NCBI GenBank assembly: GCA_049487715.1
Contig: CP150553.1
Coordinates: forward strand, 806,001 to 870,000
Direction of reading: 5' to 3'
From: Pycnococcus provasolii
Lineage: Eukaryota; Chlorophyta; Pseudoscourfieldiophyceae; Pseudoscourfieldiales
Length of the DNA: 64,000 bases
The position numbers and the translations under genes were made by a program. Shown here one piece after another: positions 28,672 through 37,900 of this stretch. The stretch's first letter is position 1; each line of letters starts with the position of its first letter. The notes below the pieces were generated by a model. It searched no databases and was not told where the DNA came from. It saw nothing but the letters and a program-made list of their open reading frames with translations.

Positions 28672-29137
28672 AAGAAAGCCTAAGAAACAAACGTCGCAGG
28701 AGAATGACGGCGAGCGCCTGGTGGCTGGCGGCGGCGCGGCTTTACCAAATAGGGGCCCCCCAAAAAGAGCAGCGACTAAGGGTCCCCCGGGCTCCAGGGG
28801 CAGTGGTGGTGGTGGGCAGGGGATCCGTCGCTGGACGGCTGCACGGCTGGTTCAGAAAGCAACTCCCTCTAAACCATTTTAAAATATTAAAGAGCTGAAT
28901 TTGGTAGCGAGACTTGAAGCGAGAATCCATGAAGGGTTGTGGTTCTACGACGGATCCCCATCTCCTCCCCTGTCTGGCTGTGCCTGCTCTGCTTTTGCTG
29001 TTTTGTCTGATTTCTCTCCCTCTTCTCTTCTCTTCTCTCTCCCGCCAAAGTTTCCTTTCCCGTCAGAAACCTCTCTGCTTCCCCGGGGATTTGAATATCA
29101 CACGTCTCACTCTCTCTGCTCCGGGGAAGATAGAGCA

Positions 29138-32100
29138 ATGGCGGGAGGAGGGCGACTCCGTGCGCAGGCCGCCTCCAAAGCCTCGAAGGCGGCGTTGGCT
29201 CTCAGCAAACTCGACAAGTCACTTGGAAGACGTAACAGGCTCGATGATGACGAAGATGACGACGACGACGACGCCTCCTCTGATGCCGGCGGCTCGGAGG
29301 AGGAGGCCGTTGAGGACGACCTGAAAGACTTCATCGTACGAGGAGACGAACACGACGCGTACCTCGACGACCTCGACGAAGAGGGAGGGACGACGTTCAA
29401 CGCGGGAGGAAGAGAGACGTTCGGAGGGGCGTCGAGAGAGAAGGAGAGCAAGTCCAAGAAAAGAAGTGGAGCGGGACGAAATGCCGATGAACCGCCGGCG
29501 AAAAAGGCTGTGCCGAAGTTCTTCCAGCCGGGATTCAGCGCACCCAAGTCCACGACGGGGAAGGTGTTGGCACCCGCAGGTGGGGCGGGGGCGGGGGCAC
29601 CAAAGCTCGACGGAGGCGACGCGCTGCTTGACGGCATCCTCGCGGGACTTGGCACGGATGCGGCGCCGACGACGACGGCGAGGCGTGCACGACTCGTCAC
29701 GCACGCGACACCGGCGACAAACTCCAAGCCACTGAAGTCGCTCGACCTGGACACGCTCGTTCCCATGGAGGCGGAACAAACCAAGAGGAGGGTGTCCTTC
29801 AAAGACGACGAAGACGACATGCCGCTGCCGCCACCGAACGACGACGACGACGACGACGCTCCAGCTCCAGCTCCAGCAGCAGCAGCAGCTGGTGCCGCTG
29901 CGCCTTCCACCAAAGCCGCGCCAACCAGTCTGGCGGAGCGCGCAGCTGCAGCCGCGTCAGCTGCAAGCGCAGACGCCGCCGCAACTGCACAGCCGTCTGC
30001 GGGTTGGCTTGAGGTGGTGGATGCGTCGAAAGAGGCGGACGACGAGGCGCAGCGTGCAGCCGCGGCTGCCGAGGCGAACGAAAAGGCGTCGGAGGCGGCG
30101 CTTGCGGCTCTCGCATCTGACGAGCAGAGCCTGCCAGTTGATACGGACAAGACGCTTCCATTTTACCTCATCGATGCCGTGGAGGAGGGTGGTGGCCGAG
30201 GCGGCGGCAGCGGCGGTGTCACCACAGTATCGCTCTTCGGAAAGGTTCCCGTCGACGGCGGTAAGAGCTTCGCTAGCTGCTGCGTGCGCGTCGAGGGCTT
30301 GCAGCGCTGCGTATTCGCCATCCCTAATCCGGAGGTTTTTGGCGACGATGGAGGTGAGGCGGACCGACTCGAGGCGGAAATCGCGGCGGCAGAGCAGGCT
30401 GTGGGCAAAACTAGCAGTAGCGAGGACGACAGCGGCGCGTCGGAGGCTGCGGCAGCCCTCGCCTCGGCAAAGGACGCGCTGTCGAAGCACCTCCACGCCA
30501 AGTGCGCGTCTCTCAAGTCGGAGCTGCGAGCGCTGCTGGGCAAGCATGGAATTTCCAACTACACCATGTCGCCAGTCAAGCGCACGTACGCCTTCGAGAA
30601 CCCGCGCATTCCGCGAGGGGAGCAGTATGTCGTGAAAATTCGGTACCCCGCCAGCCTGCCGTGCGTGCCATTTGAGGTGGCGGAGCGCGGTGGCTCTGAG
30701 TTCATCTGCATGATGGGATCGCAGACGAGCCTGCTCGAGAACCTCATGGTCAAGCGCAAGCTCATGGGACCGAGCTGGCTGAGCCTCGCTTCACCCACGC
30801 GCATCGCCAGCACGTCGATGCTTAGCTGGTGCAAGCTCGAGGTGGCTGTGCCCTCCGCCAAGCACGTTTCCCCGCAGGCACTACCAGCCGCCTCGGGCGA
30901 GACACGCGCGTTCCACGCCAACTCGCCCGCACCGCCGCTCGTCGTTGCCAGCCTGCACGTCAAGGCGACTCCGAACGACAAGGACCACACGAACGAGGTT
31001 GCAGCCGTGAGCGTGCTGTACCACAACGCCGTGCGCATCGACAGCGGCATGGAGGCGAAGGAGTGGATGCCGGGTCTTCGCCACTTCACCGCTGTTCGGC
31101 GCATAATGCCAACCGTTCCGTTCCCGCCGGGCTTCGATGCGCACGTGAAGGATCAAAACGAAAAGCAGACGAAGCGCAACGGCGGGATCGTGCTGTCCGC
31201 GCAGGGCACGGAGCGCAACCTGCTCGCCTTCTTCCTCGCCAAGATGCAGCAGATCGACCCCGACGTGATTGTCGGGCACAACGTCGGCCAATTCGAGCTC
31301 GAGGTGCTGCTGCATCGCATGAACGTGCTGAAGGTGCCCAACTGGAGCCGCATCGGGCGCGTGCGGCGGTCTCGCATGCCGAACCTCGGAAACTCCAAGG
31401 CGGGATTCGGGCAAGGCGCGAGCTACGGCGTGCAGACATCCATCGCGGGGCGGCTGCTGTGCGACACGTGGGTGAATGCGCGCGAGTTTGTCACAAAGGC
31501 TGTCAGCTACGGCCTTACGAACCTCGCGAATACGCTGCTGGGCGAGAAGCGAGACGAGCTGCAGGGTAGCGACGTCAAGGCGTGCTACGCGTCGTCGGAC
31601 CGCCTGCAGACACTCGTCGGGTGCTGCATATCCGACGCCTTCCTGAGTCTCAAGCTGATGTTCCACCTCAACTCGCTGCCACTCACGCGCCAGCTTGCGA
31701 GCCTTTCGGGCTTCCAGTGGAGCACGACGCTGCAGAGCCAGCGCGCGCGCCGCATTGAATTTTTGCTCCTGCACGAGTTCCACGCGCGCAAGTTCCTGCT
31801 GCCCGACAAGCAGACAGCCGCGCAGAAGGCAAAAGCCGCGCGCATCGCCGACGGGGATGACGGCGACGACGAAGACGGCGACGACGGCGATGCGCCCAAG
31901 TCTGGCGGCAGGCGCAAGAAGGCGGCGTACGCTGGAGGCCTCGTTCTCGAGCCGAAAAAGGGGCTGTACGACAAGTTCGTCCTGCTCCTAGACTTCAACT
32001 CGCTGTACCCGTCGATCATCCAGGAGTACCACATCTGCTTCACCACCGTGGAGCGCAACTTCGACGCCACGCCCGACGAGGAGGGTGCGAATGCACCGCT

Positions 32101-33874
32101 TCCAGGTCCCGGATCGGAGGACATCGCGGTTCTGCCCACAATCATCCGCAAGCTCGTCGAGCGACGTCGGCAGGTGAAGGACCTCATGAAGAGGGAGAAC
32201 GACCCGCTGAAGAAGAGCCAACTTGACATCCGTCAGCTGGCGATCAAGATTACGGCAAACTCGATGTACGGCTGCCTCGGCTTCTCGGCGAGCCGCTTCT
32301 ACGCCAAGCCGCTCGCGCAGCTCATCACGTCGCAGGGCCGCGAGGCGCTGCAGAACACCGTTGACTTGGTGCGCAACCAGGTTGGCCTCGACGTCATCTA
32401 CGGAGACACGGACAGTATCATGATCCACACGGGCGCCGACGACCTTGCCAAGGTGATGCAGCTAGGATACGCTGTGAAGAAGGAGGTGAACAAGCGGTAC
32501 CGGTGCATGGAAATTGACATCGACGGTGTTTACAAGTCTATGCTGCTTCTGAAGAAGAAGAAGTACGCCGCGCTTGTTGTCGACCAGAACCTGCCGAACG
32601 GTGAATTCACGACCAAGATGGAGACAAAGGGCCTCGACATCGTGCGCCGCGACTGGTGCCCGCTCGCGAAGGATGCGGGGCACTACTCTCTGAGCGAGGT
32701 TCTGAGCGGAAAGAGTGCGGAGGATATCGTGCACGCGATCCATACGCACCTTAGGGAGCTGAAGGAGTTTGTGGAAAGTGGCAGTGTTTCGAAGGAGAAG
32801 TTTGTCATCACCAAGCAGCTCACGAAGCGACCTGAGGACTACCCGGATGCCGCAAATCAGCCGCACGTGCAGGTTGCCCTTAGCCGCCGGCGGCAAGGTC
32901 GCACCGACTGCGTCGCGGCGGGCGAGACGATTCCCTACATCATCTGCAGGGAGAAGTCGACGACATCTGGCGCGGAGGGTGGTGAAGCTGCAGCAACGGC
33001 GCCGGCGCCATCGTCAAACCAGCCGCTGGCGAAGCGAGCTTTCCACCCCGATGAGGTGGTTGCAAATGGACCGGTGACTCCGGATGCCGCTTGGTACCTG
33101 AGCAACCAGGTTCATCCCGTAGTGAGCCGCCTCTGCGACGTGATTGAGGGAACGGACGCCGCGCAGCTGGCAGAGTGCCTAGGCCTCGATGCGCACAAAT
33201 TTCGCCAGCAGATTGCGGCGAGGGACAATGTCACGGGCGACGGCCTGACGGCGGACGCGGCGCTTGGCACTGCGCCGAGCCTGGACGACGACGACCGATT
33301 CCGCGCGTGCGAGCCTCTCGTGGTGGTTGGCAAGTCCTTCGTGGGAACGCGTGCTCTCGTCAACGCACCGGACACCGCGTCGAGCTTGGTGCCCGCGAAC
33401 GCGGCGGCACTCAGCAATGCCGCGGTGCTCGCGTCACGTGCGGCAATCGGGCGGTACTACTCCGGCTTGATGCGCAGCGAGGACGAGGCGGAGGCGAGCG
33501 CCACGGAGACGCGCGACGTGTCGCTGCGCGAGGTGCAGAACATCCCGCTCGGCTCCGCATCGGTGGACCCGAGACAGACGGGTAAGATGGTGCGCGCGTA
33601 CACGGAGGCGCAGCTGTACACGCAGCTGAGCCACTACGTTCGGCTGCTTGACGTTGACGGCGCACTCGATGCCAAGTTTGGAAAGGTGCCGAGCAACTCA
33701 AATGAGCGCGCGGCGTATGCGACAACCACCGCCGGTGCGTCGCGTGCCACCGCGGCGCAGGCACTTGCGGTGGTGCGTCGCACTCTGGATTCGGCATGCA
33801 CGTCAGCACGGCACATCCGATCAGAGTCGGCATATCGGTATGTGAATTTGAAGTCGATGCTGACTGGCTGCTGA
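29138..33874 (+). CDS. POLA1: DNA polymerase alpha catalytic subunit
   Basis: A 1,578-residue family B polymerase, near the usual length. The N-terminal 300 residues are acidic and low-complexity, after a short basic helical start. An inactive exonuclease-like region includes DPDVIVGHNVGQFELEVLLHR and GRVRRSRMPNLG. Polymerase motifs are DFNSLYPSIIQEYHICFTTV (motif A), KITANSMYGCLGFSASRF (motif B), VIYGDTDSIM (motif C) and KKKKYAALVV. With primase it makes the RNA-DNA primers for replication in the nucleus. The C-terminal domain is unusual. QVHPVVSRLCD, FRACEPL, GRYYSGLM, AQLYTQLSHYVRLLD and YVNLKSMLTGC align with the human protein, but all eight cysteines of the two zinc modules are absent. 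ATG 29138 precedes the basic start; the frame opens earlier without protein character. Confidence 0.95.
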   Translation: MAGGGRLRAQAASKASKAALALSKLDKSLGRRNRLDDDEDDDDDDASSDAGGSEEEAVEDDLKDFIVRGDEHDAYLDDLDEEGGTTFNAGGRETFGGASREKESKSKKRSGAGRNADEPPAKKAVPKFFQPGFSAPKSTTGKVLAPAGGAGAGAPKLDGGDALLDGILAGLGTDAAPTTTARRARLVTHATPATNSKPLKSLDLDTLVPMEAEQTKRRVSFKDDEDDMPLPPPNDDDDDDAPAPAPAAAAAGAAAPSTKAAPTSLAERAAAAASAASADAAATAQPSAGWLEVVDASKEADDEAQRAAAAAEANEKASEAALAALASDEQSLPVDTDKTLPFYLIDAVEEGGGRGGGSGGVTTVSLFGKVPVDGGKSFASCCVRVEGLQRCVFAIPNPEVFGDDGGEADRLEAEIAAAEQAVGKTSSSEDDSGASEAAAALASAKDALSKHLHAKCASLKSELRALLGKHGISNYTMSPVKRTYAFENPRIPRGEQYVVKIRYPASLPCVPFEVAERGGSEFICMMGSQTSLLENLMVKRKLMGPSWLSLASPTRIASTSMLSWCKLEVAVPSAKHVSPQALPAASGETRAFHANSPAPPLVVASLHVKATPNDKDHTNEVAAVSVLYHNAVRIDSGMEAKEWMPGLRHFTAVRRIMPTVPFPPGFDAHVKDQNEKQTKRNGGIVLSAQGTERNLLAFFLAKMQQIDPDVIVGHNVGQFELEVLLHRMNVLKVPNWSRIGRVRRSRMPNLGNSKAGFGQGASYGVQTSIAGRLLCDTWVNAREFVTKAVSYGLTNLANTLLGEKRDELQGSDVKACYASSDRLQTLVGCCISDAFLSLKLMFHLNSLPLTRQLASLSGFQWSTTLQSQRARRIEFLLLHEFHARKFLLPDKQTAAQKAKAARIADGDDGDDEDGDDGDAPKSGGRRKKAAYAGGLVLEPKKGLYDKFVLLLDFNSLYPSIIQEYHICFTTVERNFDATPDEEGANAPLPGPGSEDIAVLPTIIRKLVERRRQVKDLMKRENDPLKKSQLDIRQLAIKITANSMYGCLGFSASRFYAKPLAQLITSQGREALQNTVDLVRNQVGLDVIYGDTDSIMIHTGADDLAKVMQLGYAVKKEVNKRYRCMEIDIDGVYKSMLLLKKKKYAALVVDQNLPNGEFTTKMETKGLDIVRRDWCPLAKDAGHYSLSEVLSGKSAEDIVHAIHTHLRELKEFVESGSVSKEKFVITKQLTKRPEDYPDAANQPHVQVALSRRRQGRTDCVAAGETIPYIICREKSTTSGAEGGEAAATAPAPSSNQPLAKRAFHPDEVVANGPVTPDAAWYLSNQVHPVVSRLCDVIEGTDAAQLAECLGLDAHKFRQQIAARDNVTGDGLTADAALGTAPSLDDDDRFRACEPLVVVGKSFVGTRALVNAPDTASSLVPANAAALSNAAVLASRAAIGRYYSGLMRSEDEAEASATETRDVSLREVQNIPLGSASVDPRQTGKMVRAYTEAQLYTQLSHYVRLLDVDGALDAKFGKVPSNSNERAAYATTTAGASRATAAQALAVVRRTLDSACTSARHIRSESAYRYVNLKSMLTGC

Positions 33875-33934
33875 TTTCGGACAAATTTGACTCGGGAAGG
33901 TGGGGGAAGGAGTTGAATTTTTGTTGTTGTAGTG

Positions 33935-33962
33935 TCATCATCATCATCATCATCATCATCAT
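33935..33962. repeat. (TCA)n microsatellite
   Basis: Nine copies of TCA lie about 60 bp after the polymerase alpha stop codon, in the narrow convergent spacer. Confidence 0.9.
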
Positions 33963-34026
33963 TTGCTTCTTTTTCTTTTTGTTTACCAAACTAAATTTCC
34001 TGCAACCAACGAACACGCGATTCCGC

Positions 34027-34674
34027 TTAACGACGAGAGTTGTGCGCGCCAATCCATCGCAGCAGTGCAGGATCCAAAGCATCTGCGATGACGTCGTCGC
34101 CCTCACTCTCGCCGCACCACGTGCCGTCCGCGTGCACCTCCGGCTTTAGTCCCATGGCGTTTAAAAATGACTCGTGCTGCCGATATGTGGTCCCGACGTG
34201 GTGGCGGTAGCATGCCAGCGGCATGAGGTTGTTGTTCGTTGGTTTGACGCCCGCACGCTCGTCAGCCGCCATCGTCTCCATGAGACAGTAGCGCACGAGG
34301 GGATTCCACCGTTTTCGACTCGCGACGACTTTTGGATTGCGCGGTGGTTCAGGACCCAAGCTTCCGTCCAGTTGACGGTACGTTCGTGGTAACTTGCTTT
34401 GAGATTTTTGTGCGGTTTCTTGCAGAAGTTTCTGAAATGCTTGTTTTTCTGGGTCTGTTGAAGTTACTTTTGGTGCTGCTGCTGCTGCTGGTGGTGGTGG
34501 TGGTGGTGGATGCCGACTTTTGAGAGTAGTAGTAGTTTGCTGGTGGATGGCTGCCTGATGACTGCTGATGCTAATGTCAGCATGTTGTGAGGAGCGCGTC
34601 ACCGCCGTATCTGTTGTTGTCACAGGAACATCTGGTATGGCAGGTATGCCGAGAGCGGTGCGTAGCGACGGCAT
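34027..34674 (-). CDS. unknown protein with conserved-looking C-terminal region
   Basis: A 215-residue protein not recognised. The first half is Ser/Thr-rich, with a polyproline-polyalanine tract. The second half looks folded: PEKQAFQKLLQETAQKSQ, LPRTYRQLDGSLGPEPPRN, RKRWNPLVRYCLMETMAADE, PLACYRHHVGTTYRQHESFL and DALDPALLRWIGAH. No catalytic motif is evident. ATG 34674 was chosen because the frame above it opens only on TTG. It converges with POLA1 (152 bp between stops) and is divergent from the strawberry-notch helicase. Confidence 0.6.
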   Translation of the reverse strand: MPSLRTALGIPAIPDVPVTTTDTAVTRSSQHADISISSHQAAIHQQTTTTLKSRHPPPPPPPAAAAAPKVTSTDPEKQAFQKLLQETAQKSQSKLPRTYRQLDGSLGPEPPRNPKVVASRKRWNPLVRYCLMETMAADERAGVKPTNNNLMPLACYRHHVGTTYRQHESFLNAMGLKPEVHADGTWCGESEGDDVIADALDPALLRWIGAHNSRR

Positions 34675-34927
34675 GACGATATGCAAGACCTGTGCAGATG
34701 GAAGAGAGGGAGCACTGTGTGACAGAATAATGGCGTTACTCGAGGACCGAGGGGGACGTTGTTCGGGTTTCCCCAGGTGGGTTCACCCGGGATCTCAAAC
34801 CCGAATCATCTCAACTCAACTTTTGGCGCGTGGTGGGTTTGAACGTCTTCGGAACAGAACCAAAAAACAACTCAAAGCAGGCAGCAAAGCAGGACTTCTG
34901 CCCCTAAAAATCCTCAACTACGCCGGC

Positions 34928-37900
34928 ATGTCCGCCGCCCTCGTCGCTCGCTCGCAGCCCCCAGGTTCGGGCGACGACGCGTCGCCCGCCGTCGTGACGC
35001 TTGACGACGACCTCGGTGGACTAGACACGGAGACGTTTGAAGTTTACCGGGATGCCGAGTCGCTAGTCGCGCAGGGACTCGCGCAGCACCCGTCGCCGAT
35101 TGCGGAGTCCACGACGATGTCCTTCGTACGCCCTCCCGCTGTGAAAAGCAAGCTCGCGCTCCCGCCCGTCATCCTTACCACCAAGCTGAGTGCGCCGCAG
35201 GTGCAGTCCCTTCTTCTGGCGAACGACAGGCACGCCGAACGTCTACCAACAGGCGAGCGCAAAGGCTTTTTTTTGGCAGACGGACCTGGCGTCGGCAAGG
35301 GGCGACAAGCGGCCGCCATCGTCTTCGAGAGATTCTTACGTGGCGATACCAAGGCGGTGTGGTTCTCCGCTTCCACCGACCTTGCTTTCGACGCGAGGCG
35401 GGACTTCATGGATATCGGAGCACTCGACTATGATGTCATCTCCCTGCACGACTTTAAGCGCGACGGCGTCTCGATCAAAACGCCACTGCAACGCAAGTAT
35501 CCCAAGGGCGGCTGCATGTTCTACACATACTCGATGCTGACCGCTGGCCTTTCGAGCAAAAGGCAAAAGAAGGGTGCTGGCGCCGGTGCGTACGGAGCAT
35601 CCACGTCGGCGGCACCGCCACCGTCCTTCGGAGAAGGAACGCGGCTGCAGCAGCTCGTCGACTGGCTTGGCAAGGACTTCAGTGGCATGCTCGTATTCGA
35701 CGAGTGCCACAAGGCGAAAAGCTGCGGAGGTGGATCGTCGAAAACGTCCAAAATGTCCAAAACAGCCATGGCTGTGATCGAGCTGCAGGCACGCCTACCT
35801 CATGCACGCGTCTTCTACGTCAGTGCCACGGGCGCGACGGAAGCTGAGAACCTCGGCTACATGACACGCCTCGGCATGTGGGGGCCTGGCACGCAGTACC
35901 ACGATCGAAACAAATTTCTGGAAATGATGAACCAGGGCGCATTTGGCATGACCGCCATGGAGCTCGTGGCGATGGAGCTTAAGCGGAACGGATCACTCGT
36001 CGCGCGAACACTCTCGTACAACGGCGTGGAGTTTGCCAACCAATTTTACGCCATTGGCGACGACTTCAAAACGATGTACGACACGTCGACACAGCTTTGG
36101 CGAGACATCATCCGGCTTTTTAATTCGTCGCTCGATGGCGAAGACAAGAGGAATGGGAAGCGTGCATTGTTTGGTGCCATGCAGCGCTTTTTCAAGCAGA
36201 TGACGACGGCTGCGAAGGTTCCGGAGGTGCTTCGCGTCGCAAAGGAGGCTCTGGCGAACGGTCAGGCTGTTGTCATTGGCCTGCAGAGCACCGGCGAGGC
36301 GCGTACAGAGGCGTACGCCGCCGGGAAGAGAGGCAAGAAAGCCAACGATGACGACGACGACGGCGACGACGCATTCGATGCGTTCGTGCAGCCCGCCTCG
36401 CTCGTCGCGAAGAGCTTGATCGAAAAGCACTTTGGGATTGACGAACAGCATCCCCCCGACGAGGGCAGTGAGGTGGAGTCCATCCTCAAACGTGCATCTG
36501 AGCTTAAACTACCCGAGAACCCACTGGACCAGATCATCGATGCCCTCGGCGGACCTGCAGCTGTGGCGGAGATGACGGGACGCAAGCGTCGCATGATTCG
36601 AAAGGGTGGAAAGATCGTCTACGCGCGGCGCGATGAGGATTGCGCGCTTGACATGGTCAATATCAACGAGCGTGACGCCTTTCAGAATGGGCGCAAACTC
36701 GTGGCAATCATTAGCGATGCCGCGAGTGCGGGCATCAGCCTGCAGAGCGACCGCAAAGCGAAGAACCAGCGCCAGCGCGTTCACATCACGCTGGAGCTCG
36801 CGTGGAGTGCGGACAAGACGGTGCAGCAGCTCGGCCGATCGCATCGCAGCAATCAGTGCATCCCTCCGATCTTTTACCTCGTGAACACGTCCATCGCCGG
36901 GGAGAATCGCTTCTCCAGCGCGGTTGCCAAGCGCCTTGAACAACTCGGGGCGCTTACGCGTGGAGACCGTCGCGCCACGACCGCCGGATGCGAGGCAATG
37001 GCAGCCGGCAATGTGGAGACAAAGTACGGGACCAAGGCGCTTGACTTGATGTACAAGATCTTGCTTAACAGGTCGTTGCTGCCGTCTAGTGTCACGCCGC
37101 AATGGCTCACTGATCAGCTTGACGAGCTCGATGACGAGGCGAGCCCTACCTTTAGAGCTCAAGCGAAGAGAAAGATCTGGGAAGACTTCATGCGTCAAGC
37201 TCGCAGGGCTCTCGTGCAAGTAGAAGTCTTCTCGCCTTCGATGGGTGGTGGAGTGGGCCTGCACGGAATGGCGACGGCGCAGGATTCGAGCCACGCAGGT
37301 GGCAGCAGTGCGGTATACAACGCTCACAACGTCGGAGTGGACAACATGGACATGAGCAGCGTTCTGCCACAGACGAATGTGAAGACATTCCTGAATCGCA
37401 TGCTGGCTCTTCCCGTCTCGATGCAGGAGAAGCTGTTCGGTCTCTTCACAACGCTGCTTGCTTACCAGATTGCCGAGGCGAAGAGCAAGGCTGAGTACTT
37501 TGAGGGCCGCATTCCGACAGTCTACGCTGAGAAAATGACGCTTAAGAAGGAGACGCCCATTGAGCTCCCGAATCAGCCCAAGACGGTCAAGCTTGATTTG
37601 AGCCACTTCGTGGCGGACTGCGGGTTCCCATTCGAAAAGGCGCTCGAGCTATTGGAGGCTGACCGCGCGAAGGATCCGGAGACCACGAGCGGATTCTACG
37701 TACAGAAACATCTTCCGCACGTTACCAACGGCGAGCGATGGCTCCTGCTGGCATTGGAGGTGAGGACGCCCGGCCAGCCAACGCGGAACTCTCGAGGAAG
37801 GCGAATTCCGCCGCATCAGTACAAGATCATCAGGCCAACGCTTGGAGTGGCTCGAGTGCTCAAGGGTGCCGATGATCTTCATGAAAAGTTTCGCGCGGTT

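Noticed and set aside
29107-31783. Long minus-strand open frames opposite DNA polymerase alpha (for example 29107-30150 and 30881-31783)
   Set aside because: They are antisense to a clearly coding frame, rich in Ser, Ala and Arg, and show no domain. High GC at third positions produces such shadows.
34568-34927. N-terminal extension of the strawberry-notch gene from ATG 34568
   Set aside because: It overlaps the start of the divergent gene and the added residues show no protein-like pattern; ATG 34928 has the better context.
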